A DNA stretch of 64,000 nucleotides from CAYNWT01 sp964485095. GTDB lineage: Bacteria; Planctomycetota; Planctomycetia; Planctomycetales; Planctomycetaceae. The notes under the pieces are model-generated. The model was not told the origin of the DNA. It worked only from the letters and a program-made list of their open reading frames with translations, and made no database searches. The stretch is taken from assembly GCA_964485095.1 (NCBI GenBank), contig CAZAIB010000010.1, forward strand, positions 1 to 64,000, given 5' to 3'. Positions 17,801 to 27,593 of the stretch are shown piece after piece; the stretch's first letter is position 1; each line of letters opens with the position of its first letter. Both the position numbers and the translations under genes were made by a program.

Positions 17801-18096
17801 TTTATCCCGGCTTGTTGTCGCTGTTCACGAGAAGTATCAGCAACTGTACGACGCTGCACGTTTGCCCTCCTGCCGCAGGCCCACGCTAACCCCAATCGTT
17901 TGGTTAGGTAGGTTGATCCTATGCCCAACCAATCGTTTTCTCTGGGTTGAGCATTTCCATGGACAAACTGTTTGTTTCACGCTGCGTTTCGCAACAAAAT
18001 CGTTTTCGGGCTCGCGCCTGCGCACGCGCGACGTTCGACCCACCTTTTCTCCACCCTCCCGCGCGCTGCCCGTCAATCACACCGGAAAGAGAATAG
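17801..18096. other. Intergenic stretch before tricorn protease
   Basis: No gene is convincing here. CCAATCGTTT occurs twice in direct orientation (near 17893 and 17929) around a region with inverted GGTTAGG / CCAACC bits. A weak GGAA lies before the tricorn start. I cannot assign a promoter with confidence. Confidence 0.4.
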
Positions 18097-21000
18097 ATGA
18101 ACGCCAGACGATTCGTGACATGGGGACTGTTGTTAGTAACAGTCGCTTCTGCTTCGGCCTTTGCCGGCACAAAAATCCGACTCCCGCGAACCCCTGCGAT
18201 CGCACCGGATGGCAGTCGCATCGCGTTCGCATGGCAAAACGATATCTGGACGGCCGACATCAAAGGCGGCAATGCCACACGATTGTCGATTCATGCCGCA
18301 ACAGACAGTTCACCTCACTTCAGCCCCGACGGCGAACACATTTACTTCACCAGCAACCGTAGCGGAACAAACCAAATCCACGTCATGCCAGTCGGTGGCG
18401 GAACTGCAAAGCAGATCACATTTGATACGAACCGCAAAGCGGTCCACGGCGTCACGGCCGACGGCCGGTACCTGCTCATCAGTCAGTCCACCGACCGCGG
18501 TTGGCACTACTCTGAATCCAGTCGAGTCTTCCTGTTGGATACAGAAGGCAAAGAACCAAAGAAGATGCTGTTCGACGTCGGAGTCCGCGACGCGGCACTC
18601 AGCCCGGACGGAACCAAAGTTCTGTTCGTCCGCGGTCGATCCAACTGGAACCGAAAAGGCTACCAGGGCCCGCAAGCCGCACAGCTTTGGCTGGCCGATC
18701 TTTCTGCCGACCCCGTTAAGCTGACTCGACTGGACAAAGACCGCGAGCGGTTCCAAAACATCGCAGCCATGGATCCCATGTGGGCCGAAGATAGCAAGAG
18801 CTACTACTTCAACAGCGACCCGGACGGTGTCTTTAACATCTACCATCGCGCGTTGGATTCTGAAGAAGCTCGGCAAGTCACAAACGTCGCTTCTGATGGA
18901 GTCGACGATGGCGTCGCGTTCCCGGTCATTTCGAACGACGGTGACACACTACTCATTCGTCGCGGATTCGACCTAATGAAGTGCGATCCAAAAACCGGCG
19001 AACTCGAAACCATCGAACTCACAGCAACCGGCGACAGCGTCACCAGCCCGATCGAACGCAAACGGCAGACTCGAGCTACATCGGTCGCGTTTACATCGGA
19101 CGGCAAACAAATGGCGTTCGTGTCCGGCGAAGACGTTTATGTGATGGATCGGATTCTCAAAGAACCTGTCCGCGTTACAAGTACCGCTCACCCGGAAACG
19201 AACCTGCTGTTTAGTGACGACGACAGCCGCTTGTTCTTCGTCACCGATTCCGGTGGCGAGATGGATATCTGGGAAGCCACGCACGCAAACGAAGACGGCA
19301 TCTGGTGGATGGCCGACGAGTTCAAACTTCGACAGGTCACCGACGACCGCGAAGTCGAAGGCAGCCTGCGGCTTAGCCCCAACGGTTCACACGTTGCCTA
19401 CACGAAGGGCACGAACCTGTTTGTCATGGACAACGATGGCAACGACCATCGCCAAATCGCAGCGATGTGGTCTCCACCTAACTTTGATTGGGCACCGGAT
19501 GGAAAGTGGCTCACCTATGCCACTCAGGATGACAACTACAACAGCGACATCTTCATCGTTCCTGTTGATGGAACGCGAGAACCGTTCAACCTGTCGCGTC
19601 ACCCTGACCTTGATGCCAGCCCAACCTGGTCTGGTGACGGGAAACGGATTGCGTGGGTCGGACGCCGTGATGGCGAAGAAGCCGACATCTACGTCGTCGA
19701 ACTTGCGAAGGCGACCGACGAAGCAACCGAACGCGACGAGAAGCTGAAGAAGGCTCTCGAAGCCATGAAGAAGAAGGGCGCCAAAGCGAAGAAGAGTGGC
19801 GCCGGCGGTGACAAGAAGCCTGCCGCGAAAGCAGGAGACGCAGCCGCGAAGAAGGACGACAAAGAAAAGTCGGACGATGGCAAGGAAGACGCCAAAGCAA
19901 AAGCTGACGCGAAGAAGGATGAGAAAAAGAAAAGCGACAAGGACGTGCAGATTGACTTCGAAGGCATCTTTGACCGAGTCGATCGACTGCGGTACGCCGA
20001 TTCGTTTGAGTCCGATCTTATCTGGATCAACGATGGAGCAACCCTTGCCTTCTCCGCCACCATCGACGGTACTCGCGGGTTCTTCAGCGTGAAGTTCCCT
20101 CGACCTGAAGCACCAAAGCGAATCGCATCGTCGGCTCTTAGCAGCGACCGCTGGCTGAAAGGTTCCAAACAGTTCGTCGGTCACCGAAACGGCACGCCGG
20201 CAACAATGAGCGCCAGTGGCAAAACGGAAACCTTTGGGTTCTCTGTTCGATCAGAACGCGACTGGCGTGAAGTCCGAATGATAGTGTTCGATCAAGGCTG
20301 GCGCGCGATGCGTGACCGGTTCTATGACGAGGCGTACAACAACAAGGACTGGTATGCGATGCGAGCCAAGTACCGACCGATGGCGGCCGAATGTCTTGGT
20401 AGCGCGGAGTTCTCAGAACTCATGAACATGATGCTTGGCGAACTAAACGCATCACACATGGGTCACCGCGGTGGAACCGATCCACTGCCGGACTTCGATC
20501 CGCAGAACGAGTGGGCTCCAACAACCTATCACCTGGGACTCCGGTTCAAGATGAACGGTGAAGGGCCGGGCGTTGTTGTCGAAAGCGTTATTCCAGGCAG
20601 CCCGTGCGATCGAGCACGCAGTCTTGTGAAGGCTGGAGAAACCCTGCTTAAGATCGATGGAACCGCTGTCGGTCCGAAGGTCGATATCGAAAAGTTGCTC
20701 ACGATGGAGGAACCCGACGATGTGGAACTGCGAGTGCGATCGGCTTCGGGCGAAGAACGTGATGTGACCGTTCGGCCGACTCGGTCAGTCGCAGGATTGC
20801 TGTACAAAGAATGGACTGACAAGACGCGAGCCAAAGTCGAAGAACTGTCCGAGGGCAAACTTGGTTACCTGCACATCCAGGGCATGAACATGAGAAGCTT
20901 CCGTCAGATGGAAGAAGATCTCTATCACGCCGGAGCAGGCAAAGAAGGCCTGATTATCGACGTTCGCTTCAACGGCGGCGGCAGCACGGCCGACCATGTC

Positions 21001-21477
21001 ATGACCGCGCTCACGCAACCGCAGCACGCGATTACTCAATCGCGCGGAAGCGGAGAAGGCTATCCGCAGGATCGTCGTATCTACGCGTCATGGACCAAGC
21101 CGATCGTGATGCTGTGCAACGAGCACAGCTTCTCCAACGCAGAGATTGTCAGCCACGCCGTTAAACAAACCGGCCGCGGTCGTTTGGTTGGAATGCGAAC
21201 GGCTGGCGGTGTCATCAGTACCGGCGGTGTCGGTCTGCTGGACGGCGGATCGGTGCGAATGCCGATGCGTGGCTGGTACCTGGTTTCCACCGGCGAAGAC
21301 ATGGAACTTAATGGATGCGAACCACACATCGCATTCTGGAACGATCCAACCTGGAACTCACCAGGCGGTTCCGACGCACAACTTGCCAAAGCGGTCGAAG
21401 CTTTGACAGAAGATGTTGCAAAGGAAGCAGCCAAAGGCAAAGTGAAAATCGTGCCTGCTGCTGCACTGCGAAAGTAG
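18097..21477 (+). CDS. Tricorn protease homologue, exported
   Basis: A 1126-residue serine protease. Tricorn enzymes take in peptides through beta-propellers and cut them at a Ser/His site; this copy has a signal peptide (LLLVTVASASAFAG), so it probably acts in the periplasm. Residues about 25-540 hold two propellers built from repeats such as IAPDGSRIAFAWQNDIW and FSPDGEHIYFTSNR. Residues about 545-620 are a Lys/Ala/Asp-rich low-complexity insert. A core domain with ELNASHMGHRGG (candidate catalytic His near 786) precedes a PDZ domain (about 810-890) and an S41-type peptidase domain (about 900-1090) with EHSFSNAEIVSHAV; the nucleophile is expected at Ser1013. Length fits tricorn (about 1070) plus the insert. 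It stands alone and ends at a terminator. Confidence 0.9.
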   Translation: MNARRFVTWGLLLVTVASASAFAGTKIRLPRTPAIAPDGSRIAFAWQNDIWTADIKGGNATRLSIHAATDSSPHFSPDGEHIYFTSNRSGTNQIHVMPVGGGTAKQITFDTNRKAVHGVTADGRYLLISQSTDRGWHYSESSRVFLLDTEGKEPKKMLFDVGVRDAALSPDGTKVLFVRGRSNWNRKGYQGPQAAQLWLADLSADPVKLTRLDKDRERFQNIAAMDPMWAEDSKSYYFNSDPDGVFNIYHRALDSEEARQVTNVASDGVDDGVAFPVISNDGDTLLIRRGFDLMKCDPKTGELETIELTATGDSVTSPIERKRQTRATSVAFTSDGKQMAFVSGEDVYVMDRILKEPVRVTSTAHPETNLLFSDDDSRLFFVTDSGGEMDIWEATHANEDGIWWMADEFKLRQVTDDREVEGSLRLSPNGSHVAYTKGTNLFVMDNDGNDHRQIAAMWSPPNFDWAPDGKWLTYATQDDNYNSDIFIVPVDGTREPFNLSRHPDLDASPTWSGDGKRIAWVGRRDGEEADIYVVELAKATDEATERDEKLKKALEAMKKKGAKAKKSGAGGDKKPAAKAGDAAAKKDDKEKSDDGKEDAKAKADAKKDEKKKSDKDVQIDFEGIFDRVDRLRYADSFESDLIWINDGATLAFSATIDGTRGFFSVKFPRPEAPKRIASSALSSDRWLKGSKQFVGHRNGTPATMSASGKTETFGFSVRSERDWREVRMIVFDQGWRAMRDRFYDEAYNNKDWYAMRAKYRPMAAECLGSAEFSELMNMMLGELNASHMGHRGGTDPLPDFDPQNEWAPTTYHLGLRFKMNGEGPGVVVESVIPGSPCDRARSLVKAGETLLKIDGTAVGPKVDIEKLLTMEEPDDVELRVRSASGEERDVTVRPTRSVAGLLYKEWTDKTRAKVEELSEGKLGYLHIQGMNMRSFRQMEEDLYHAGAGKEGLIIDVRFNGGGSTADHVMTALTQPQHAITQSRGSGEGYPQDRRIYASWTKPIVMLCNEHSFSNAEIVSHAVKQTGRGRLVGMRTAGGVISTGGVGLLDGGSVRMPMRGWYLVSTGEDMELNGCEPHIAFWNDPTWNSPGGSDAQLAKAVEALTEDVAKEAAKGKVKIVPAAALRK

Positions 21478-21525
21478 GCTTAGCAAGCAGGAACCTTCGC
21501 GGTTCATGGGTGTCTAACAAAGATC

Positions 21526-21568
21526 AATCCCCGAGCGACAAACTGTGTGGCTCGGGGATTTCTTTGTT
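21526..21568 (+). terminator. Terminator after tricorn protease
   Basis: AATCCCCGAGC (21526-21536) pairs with GCTCGGGGATT (21550-21560) over 11 bp across a 13-base loop, followed by TCTTTGTTT. It is 48 bp after the stop and points with the plus-strand gene. The opposite side has no T-run, so it would serve hutF poorly. Confidence 0.85.
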
Positions 21569-21608
21569 TCCGATCAGAACGTCACCCCACCCGCGCCGGG
21601 CGAGCGGT

Positions 21609-21620
21609 GGGCGTAAGCCC
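21609..21620. repeat. Short intergenic palindrome GGGCGTAAGCCC
   Basis: A 4-bp stem around GTAA, in a context (CCCACCC...GGGCGAGCGGTGGGCG) that itself holds smaller inverted parts. It resembles the GGGCGCTAGCCC palindrome in the 403-614 element, and both may belong to one class of short palindromes in this genome. It lies between tricorn and hutF. Confidence 0.5.
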
Positions 21621-21666
21621 AGTGATTTCATCGAGTAGCAGACCGTATTTTCAGCCGCGTGCATTG

Positions 21667-22950
21667 CTACCGCGCGACTGGGTTCCCGGCATCACAGAAG
21701 ACGTATCGGTCCAGCACCCGGTCACCAGTCACACCCGCTATCGCCGGATGCTTAGGATCCAGAACCACGATATCCGCGCGCGATCCGACTCGAAGCTGAC
21801 CAGTGTTCACACCGATCGCAGCACTGCCTCCAATGGCGGCGGCTTCGTACAACCGGCGGCCCACTGAAACCGTATCCGTACCCAACACCGCGCGACTGCG
21901 TTTGGTGAGACGTTGACCGTACTCCAGCAAGCGAAGTTCTGAACGCGGATTCACGCACACGTGCGAATCGGTTCCGATCGCAATCCGACCACCCGCTTTC
22001 AAAAACTCCGCAGCAGCAAAGACACCATCGCCAAGGTTCGCTTCAGTGGTCGGGCACAAACCAACCGTGGCTCCACTGGCAGCAATGCCCGCGATCTCGC
22101 TGTCATCCAAATGGGTCGCGTGAACCAAACACCAGCCACCATCAACTGCTAACTCGGACAGCAAGTACTCAACAGACCGTCGTCCCGTCGCAGCCACACA
22201 GTCATCGACCTCTTTCGTTTGTTCGGCCACATGAATGTGAATTACACCCTCCGGCTGGTCGGTTCGGAACGCCTCCGTCACCCGCCGCATCACATCCACT
22301 GACACGGCTCGCAGCGAATGGAACGCGATCCCAATTTCCACGTCGGCCGCCCTGTCCCATCGCGTTCGCAAATCGCTTACCAAATTCAGAAACGCATCTT
22401 CGCTCAACGCAAACCGCCGCTGCGCGGGGTCCAGTTGTTCGTTCGCAAACCCACCGCGTTGGTACAGGACCGGCAGAATACAAATTCCAATCCCCACATC
22501 TTGTGCCGCCTGGATAACGGCGTCAGACAGGCATGATCGGTCGTCGTATGGCGAACCATCCGGAGCATTGTGGACGTAATGAAACTCGCCAACCCATGAG
22601 TATCCGTTGCCCAATAACTCCGAATACAAACCGCGTGCGGTTTCGTAAATATCTTCGGGCGTCAGTCGGGAAACGAAGTCGTACATCAACGTGCGCCACG
22701 TCCAGAAGCTATCGTGCTGGCCGGTTCGGTACTCGCTTAGCCCGGCAAACGCGCGTTGGAACGCGTGGCTGTGAACATTCACCATGCCCGGGATCGCGAT
22801 TCCCACACTAGTCTCATCCGCAACGACGTCGGCGCCAGCGTCCCGCGTGATTTCGGTGACAAGTCCGCCCTCGACAGCGATAACAACATCGTCGGCCCAC
22901 GCTCCATCGATCAGGGCGCTTTGATAGCGAATCGAATGACGGTTAGACAT
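21667..22950 (-). CDS. hutF: Formimidoylglutamate deiminase HutF
   Basis: This amidohydrolase converts N-formimidoyl-glutamate to N-formyl-glutamate and ammonia, the fourth step of one histidine-degradation branch. The metal site is seen in GMVNVHSHAFQRAFAG, in the block IHIHVAEQTKEVDDC, in the His of CLVHATHLDD, and in the Asp of IAIGTDSHVCVNPRSELRLLEYGQ; these match HutF of Pseudomonas type. The frame is open to 23022, but the ATG at 22950 overlaps the hutI stop by 8 bp (ATGTCTAA) and gives 427 residues, close to family size. Third gene of the minus-strand hutG-hutI-hutF unit. Confidence 0.92.
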   Translation of the reverse strand: MSNRHSIRYQSALIDGAWADDVVIAVEGGLVTEITRDAGADVVADETSVGIAIPGMVNVHSHAFQRAFAGLSEYRTGQHDSFWTWRTLMYDFVSRLTPEDIYETARGLYSELLGNGYSWVGEFHYVHNAPDGSPYDDRSCLSDAVIQAAQDVGIGICILPVLYQRGGFANEQLDPAQRRFALSEDAFLNLVSDLRTRWDRAADVEIGIAFHSLRAVSVDVMRRVTEAFRTDQPEGVIHIHVAEQTKEVDDCVAATGRRSVEYLLSELAVDGGWCLVHATHLDDSEIAGIAASGATVGLCPTTEANLGDGVFAAAEFLKAGGRIAIGTDSHVCVNPRSELRLLEYGQRLTKRSRAVLGTDTVSVGRRLYEAAAIGGSAAIGVNTGQLRVGSRADIVVLDPKHPAIAGVTGDRVLDRYVFCDAGNPVAR

Positions 22951-24172
22951 TCGCGTTCTCCGTATCGAACACAAGTTCGCCTTCGTGATACACGGCCACG
23001 CATGGATTGTGGCCGATTCCATAAGCCAACTCGGCCGGCGTTTGAATGTCCCAGACGGCGAAGTTCGCCAACTTGTCCGGTTCCAAAGTTCCCATAACCG
23101 GCCGGCATCCCATTGCCTGAGCGGCGTTGCGAGTCAGCCCCGCGATCGCTTCTTCCGGCGTCAATCCAAACAAGGTGCAGGCCATGTGAGCCATCAACAG
23201 GATCGAATTCACCGGAGAACTTCCAGGATTCGCATCCGTCGCAATCGCCATGGGCACTCCCGCCGCCCGCAGCGCAGCGACGGGCGGTTTCTGCGTCTCG
23301 CGTAGGTTGTAAAATGCACCCGGCAACAAAGTTGCAACCGTGCGATTGTCCGCCAACACCTGACAGTCGCTGTCGCTGAGATACTCAATGTGGTCAACCG
23401 ACATCGCGCCCATTTCGGCTGCCATCGCCGCAGCCCCCATGTGCGAGAGTTGCTCCGCGTGCACCTTAGTCTGCAGCTGAGCATCAGCAGCCCTGGCAGC
23501 TTCGAACACGCGCCGCGTTTGCTTCAGGTCGAACGCAATAGACTCGCAGAAAACATCGACTGCATCACAGTGGTCCGCCGCTGCAGGGATGATTTCGTTG
23601 CACACTAAACCAATATAATCGTCAGCACGATTGGCGAACTCGGGGGGAACCGCATGCGCGGCCAGTAATGTTGGCGAGACATTCACGGGCAGTTCTTGTT
23701 CCAGCCGCCGCGCCGCACGCAGCATTCTGAGTTCCGTTTCGACGTCCAACCCGTACCCGGATTTAATTTCAACCGTCGTCACTCCCTGTCGAGTCAAAGG
23801 CAGCAGTCGCTTCTTTCCCGACTCAACCAATTCGTCCTCACTCGCCGCGCGGGTGGCTGTGACTGTCGATAGAATCCCGCCGCCCTGTCTCGCGATCTCC
23901 TCGTAAGGGACGCCGTTGAGCCGCATTTCCCATTCGTTGGCCCGGTTCCCTCCGTAGACCAGATGCGTATGGCAATCAATGAGCCCCGGCGAGAGAAACC
24001 GACCGCCGCCTTCAACGACAATAGCATCATCAATCGTCGGCATGTCGTCATCGGGCCCCAGCCACCGAATCGCGCCGTCACTAACAATCATCGCAGCGTT
24101 GTCCATTAGCCCGTACGGTTCACCGTCGGACTGCATGGTCATCAGTCGGAAGCCACGGAATATTTTTGTCAT
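22943..24172 (-). CDS. hutI: Imidazolonepropionase HutI
   Basis: HutI opens the ring of imidazolone-5-propionate to give N-formimidoyl-glutamate, the third step of histidine breakdown. Metal-binding motifs are clear: GLIDCHTHLVYGGNRANEWEMRL near residues 60-80, a catalytic KIHAEQLSHMGAA-like block (TKVHAEQLSHMGA), and ATDANPGSSPVNSI near the C-terminal metal ligand. At 409 residues it has family length. A GTG two codons upstream is an alternative start. The 3' end overlaps hutF by 8 bp; hutG is 52 bp upstream. Confidence 0.93.
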   Translation of the reverse strand: MTKIFRGFRLMTMQSDGEPYGLMDNAAMIVSDGAIRWLGPDDDMPTIDDAIVVEGGGRFLSPGLIDCHTHLVYGGNRANEWEMRLNGVPYEEIARQGGGILSTVTATRAASEDELVESGKKRLLPLTRQGVTTVEIKSGYGLDVETELRMLRAARRLEQELPVNVSPTLLAAHAVPPEFANRADDYIGLVCNEIIPAAADHCDAVDVFCESIAFDLKQTRRVFEAARAADAQLQTKVHAEQLSHMGAAAMAAEMGAMSVDHIEYLSDSDCQVLADNRTVATLLPGAFYNLRETQKPPVAALRAAGVPMAIATDANPGSSPVNSILLMAHMACTLFGLTPEEAIAGLTRNAAQAMGCRPVMGTLEPDKLANFAVWDIQTPAELAYGIGHNPCVAVYHEGELVFDTENANV

Positions 24173-24224
24173 GTTCACAACCTGTTACCGCATTCGCAGC
24201 CAGAGGGAATCCGGCACATAGGAT

Positions 24225-25010
24225 TCACGACTGAACCCATTTCATGATTGCTTCCACAACCGATCTCAAAACAACAGACACCTGCTGCGCCTTCTCATCG
24301 GACCACGTCTTGTCTGCTTCATCCAGGTATGTGGCCTGCGACAGTTCCAACTGAACCGAATGAATGTGACTGGCTGGGTCGCCGTATTGACGCGTGATAT
24401 GGCCACCCACAAACCGGCCGTTAAACACATGCGAATACGTTTCTACCGAGTCCACAGTGCGACGCAGCGTATCGCTTAACGACGGATCACACGTCGCACC
24501 ATGGTTGGTTCCAAAATTCAAATCCGGCAACTGCCCGTCAAACAATCGCGGCACGTGGGATGCAATGGAATGGGCATCAAACAAAGCCACGCTTCCGAAC
24601 TTGTCACGCAATCGCCGAAGTTCAGTCTGCAGGCACGAATGGTACGGCTGCCAGATCTGGTCAATTTGCGACTTCTTCTCGGCGTCCGAGCGTTCCGAAC
24701 GAAACAGAGGCTCACCGTCGAACGTCTCAGTGGGAAACAAACCGGTCGTCGTTTGCCCCGGGTACAGCGACTCATCAGACAACGCACGGTTCAAGTCAAT
24801 CACGTACCGCGAGTAGTTCGCGCAAAGAACGCCGGCCCCCAGGCTGCTCGCGAAATCGTACAGTCGATCAAGGAACCAGTCTGTGTCAGTCGACGTGCGC
24901 CCAATCTCTGTCATCTGCGACGCGAGTCCGTCCGGGATCATCGAACCGTTGTGCGGAATGCTGATGAGCAGAGGAACGGTCGCTTCTTTGAACTGAAATG
25001 GCGCGATCAT
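24225..25010 (-). CDS. hutG: N-formylglutamate deformylase HutG
   Basis: This enzyme splits N-formyl-glutamate into glutamate and formate, the last step of the HutF branch. Family markers include LLISIPHNGSMIPDGL at the N-terminus, RYVIDLNRALSDESLYPGQTTTGLFPTETFDG, VALFDAHSIASHVPRLFDGQLPDLNFGTNHGATCDP with likely metal ligands, and VQLELSQATYLDE. The length of 261 residues is normal. It is the first gene of the minus-strand unit, and its start lies 150 bp from the divergent hutC. Confidence 0.92.
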   Translation of the reverse strand: MIAPFQFKEATVPLLISIPHNGSMIPDGLASQMTEIGRTSTDTDWFLDRLYDFASSLGAGVLCANYSRYVIDLNRALSDESLYPGQTTTGLFPTETFDGEPLFRSERSDAEKKSQIDQIWQPYHSCLQTELRRLRDKFGSVALFDAHSIASHVPRLFDGQLPDLNFGTNHGATCDPSLSDTLRRTVDSVETYSHVFNGRFVGGHITRQYGDPASHIHSVQLELSQATYLDEADKTWSDEKAQQVSVVLRSVVEAIMKWVQS

Positions 25011-25122
25011 GTTTTGCGTTCCATCGGTGTCGGCAGTCCCGCGCGGTTAGAAGCTCGGCACCTCACCGTGTCGTCCGGTTTCCACGTCATTCGGTATGCG
25101 GAACTTCTTAGCAGTTTCCAGC

Positions 25123-25152
25123 TTGACCGTAATTTGTATAGACAACTACAGT
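25123..25152 (+). promoter_or_regulatory. Putative hutC promoter with HutC operator
   Basis: TTGTATAGACAA at 25134-25145 is an 11-of-12 match to the palindrome TTGTATATACAA bound by HutC-type GntR repressors. It lies between a possible -35 (TTGACC, 25123-25128) and a weak -10 (TACAGT, 25147-25152), and 15 bp before the hutC ATG. Bound repressor would block hutC-hutU-hutH and possibly the divergent hutG side. The operator match is strong; the promoter boxes are guesses. Confidence 0.7.
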
Positions 25153-25160
25153 CAACCCCC

Positions 25161-25904
25161 ATGAAAGCGTCCTCACCTCACTACCAGACGGTCAAGTCCC
25201 ACATCGTCGATGGGATTCGCAGCGGACGCTGGTCGGCCGGAGAACGCATCCCCTCCGAAACGGCACTCGCCCGCGAGTTTGGTTTAAGCCGCATGACGGC
25301 CAACCGCGCCGTGCGAGAACTGGCGGCCGACGGCATCCTGGAACGCGTTCAGGGTAAGGGCACGTTCGTCGTCGAAGCCCAGCCGCTGACGTCTGTTTTG
25401 CAGATTCACAGCATCGCCGACGAAATCAAAGCCCGCGGCAACAACTATTCCGCGCGTGTTGTTTCAGTTCGAATGGTCGTGGTCACCAACTCGATTCAGG
25501 AACGCATGCAGCTTCCGGTCGGTTCGGAAGTGGCATCATCAACCGTAATCCACTTCGAAAACGAGATCCCGTTGCAGGTTGAACAACGGCTTGTCAATCC
25601 GGTGCTCGCCCCCGACTACACCGCACAGGATTTTTCAACAACAACTCCCCACGACTACCTGACCAGTCTGGCTCCATTCAGCCGCGGCGAACACACAATC
25701 GAAGCGTGCCAGCCAGACAGCCGCATGCTTCGATGGCTGCAACTGGGTTCTGCCGAACCATGCCTTCGAATCCATCGAACAACATGGGTTGATAGTACGA
25801 TCGCCTCCAACGCGATTCTGACCCATGCCGGCAGCCGCTACCAACTACGCACATCATTGACGTCTCCAGGAGCAAACGATGGCATCAGGCCCACGTCCCG
25901 TTAA
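25161..25904 (+). CDS. hutC: Histidine utilisation repressor HutC (GntR family)
   Basis: A 247-residue regulator. Residues 1-75 form a GntR winged helix (YQTVKSHIVDGIRSGRWSAGERIPSETALAREFGLSRMTANRAVRELAADGILERVQGKGTFV). Residues 90-230 are a UTRA ligand-binding domain (EVASSTVIHFENEIPLQVEQRLVNP; CLRIHRTTWVDSTIASNAILTHAGSRYQL), which in other bacteria binds urocanate. The same frame is open far upstream to 24501, antisense to hutG, but only the part from the ATG at 25161 looks like protein. About 16 residues extend beyond the usual end, and the gene overlaps hutU by 26 bp. Confidence 0.93.
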   Translation: MKASSPHYQTVKSHIVDGIRSGRWSAGERIPSETALAREFGLSRMTANRAVRELAADGILERVQGKGTFVVEAQPLTSVLQIHSIADEIKARGNNYSARVVSVRMVVVTNSIQERMQLPVGSEVASSTVIHFENEIPLQVEQRLVNPVLAPDYTAQDFSTTTPHDYLTSLAPFSRGEHTIEACQPDSRMLRWLQLGSAEPCLRIHRTTWVDSTIASNAILTHAGSRYQLRTSLTSPGANDGIRPTSR

Positions 25905-27537
25905 GGCTGCAACCGGAACCCAACTCTCCTGCAAAAGCTGGCTCACCGAAGCGCCACTGCGCATGCTGATGAACAACCTTGACCCGGATGTTGCCGAACG
26001 TCCTGACGATTTGGTCGTCTACGGCGGCATCGGTAAGGCGGCCCGCAACTGGCAGTGCTTCGATGCGATCGTGGAAACGCTAAGGCAGCTGGATGACGAC
26101 GAAACATTGCTGGTTCAATCCGGCAAACCAGTCGGCGTGTTCAAGACGCATGCCGACGCACCGCGCGTTCTGATTGCAAACAGTAACCTGGTTCCCAACT
26201 GGGCCAACTGGGATCACTTTCACAAGCTCGACCAGGCTGGACTCATGATGTACGGCCAGATGACGGCCGGGTCGTGGATCTACATCGGCAGTCAGGGAAT
26301 TGTTCAGGGAACCTACGAAACCTTCGTGTCCGTCGGGAAGAAACACTTCGACGGCGACCTGACAGGCAAGTGGTTTCTGACCGCCGGCCTGGGCGGCATG
26401 GGCGGCGCGCAGACGCTGGCGTGTACGATGGCGGGAGCTTCAATGCTGGCGATCGAATGTGACCCGACGCGGATTCAAAAACGGCTCGAAACCGGATACG
26501 TCGATCAGCATGCTGCATCGCTGGACGAAGCCATTGTGGCAGTTCAAGCAGCATGCAAAGACGGCAAAGCGATCTCAGTGGCGGTCACCGGCAACGCTGC
26601 GGAAATGCTGCCGGAACTCATCAAGCGCGGTGTTCGGCCGGACGCGGTCACAGACCAAACATCGGCTCACGATCCGCTGAATGGATACCTGCCCGCCGGT
26701 TGGAATCTGGAAGAAGCCGCGGCTAAACGACTATCAAACCCGCAGGAAGTTATCGATGCGGCCAAAGCGTCTATGGCCACGCATGTCGGCGCGATGTTGG
26801 ACTTTCAGGCGATGGGAGTCCCCACGTTCGATTACGGAAACAACATTCGACAAGTCGCGTTCGACGAAGGCGTTGAGAACGCGTTCGATTTTCCCGGCTT
26901 CGTACCCGCGTATGTCCGACCACTGTTTTGCGAAGGCATTGGACCTTTCCGCTGGGTCGCATTGTCCGGTGACCCGGAGGACATCTACGCGACCGATCGC
27001 AAAGTCAAAGAACTGATCCCCGACGATCCACACCTTCACAATTGGCTGGACATGGCTCGTCAACGCATCCAATTCCAGGGACTACCGGCTCGCATCTGCT
27101 GGGTCGGCCTTAAGGACCGGCATCGGCTGGGCCTGGCGTTCAACGAGATGGTTCGAACCGGTGAAGTCTCCGCGCCGATTGTCATCGGTCGTGATCACCT
27201 GGATTCAGGTTCCGTAGCCAGCCCCAATCGTGAAACAGAAGCGATGCAGGATGGTTCAGACGCCGTTTCAGACTGGCCACTGTTGAACGCACTTCTCAAC
27301 ACGGCTGGTGGAGCGACCTGGGTGAGCCTTCACCATGGCGGCGGAGTCGGCATGGGTTTCTCGCAGCATTCAGGAGTCGTAATTGTTTGCGATGGAACCG
27401 AAGCCGCCGATCACAGAATCGGCAGGGTTCTTTTCAACGACCCGGCAACTGGTGTGATGCGTCACGCAGACGCCGGTTATGAAATAGCAAAGTCCTGCGC
27501 GAAGGAGAACGGGTTGAACCTGCCAATGTTGGATTGA
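25879..27537 (+). CDS. hutU: Urocanate hydratase HutU
   Basis: Urocanase adds water to urocanate to give imidazolone propionate, using tightly bound NAD+ as an electrophile; second step of the pathway. The whole chain matches the family: QSGKPVGVFKTHADAPRVLIANSNLVPNWA, the nucleotide-binding GLGGMGGAQTLA, TDQTSAHDPLNGYLP, YGNNIRQVA, and LFCEGIGPFRWVALSGDPEDIY with Cys351. The last 150 residues include the substrate-site HHGGGVGMGFSQHSG. Length (552) is standard. AGGAG lies 6 nt before the ATG, inside the end of hutC. Confidence 0.97.
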   Translation: MASGPRPVKAATGTQLSCKSWLTEAPLRMLMNNLDPDVAERPDDLVVYGGIGKAARNWQCFDAIVETLRQLDDDETLLVQSGKPVGVFKTHADAPRVLIANSNLVPNWANWDHFHKLDQAGLMMYGQMTAGSWIYIGSQGIVQGTYETFVSVGKKHFDGDLTGKWFLTAGLGGMGGAQTLACTMAGASMLAIECDPTRIQKRLETGYVDQHAASLDEAIVAVQAACKDGKAISVAVTGNAAEMLPELIKRGVRPDAVTDQTSAHDPLNGYLPAGWNLEEAAAKRLSNPQEVIDAAKASMATHVGAMLDFQAMGVPTFDYGNNIRQVAFDEGVENAFDFPGFVPAYVRPLFCEGIGPFRWVALSGDPEDIYATDRKVKELIPDDPHLHNWLDMARQRIQFQGLPARICWVGLKDRHRLGLAFNEMVRTGEVSAPIVIGRDHLDSGSVASPNRETEAMQDGSDAVSDWPLLNALLNTAGGATWVSLHHGGGVGMGFSQHSGVVIVCDGTEAADHRIGRVLFNDPATGVMRHADAGYEIAKSCAKENGLNLPMLD

Positions 27538-27593
27538 TCGCTGCGAACATCTCCCCAATCTCGTGTTCGACACTCACCGTTCGAGAAGCCCCA

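Noticed and set aside
24501..25160. Long upstream extension of the hutC frame
   Set aside because: It runs antisense to hutG, has no GntR-like content, and the natural HutC start follows the operator at 25161.
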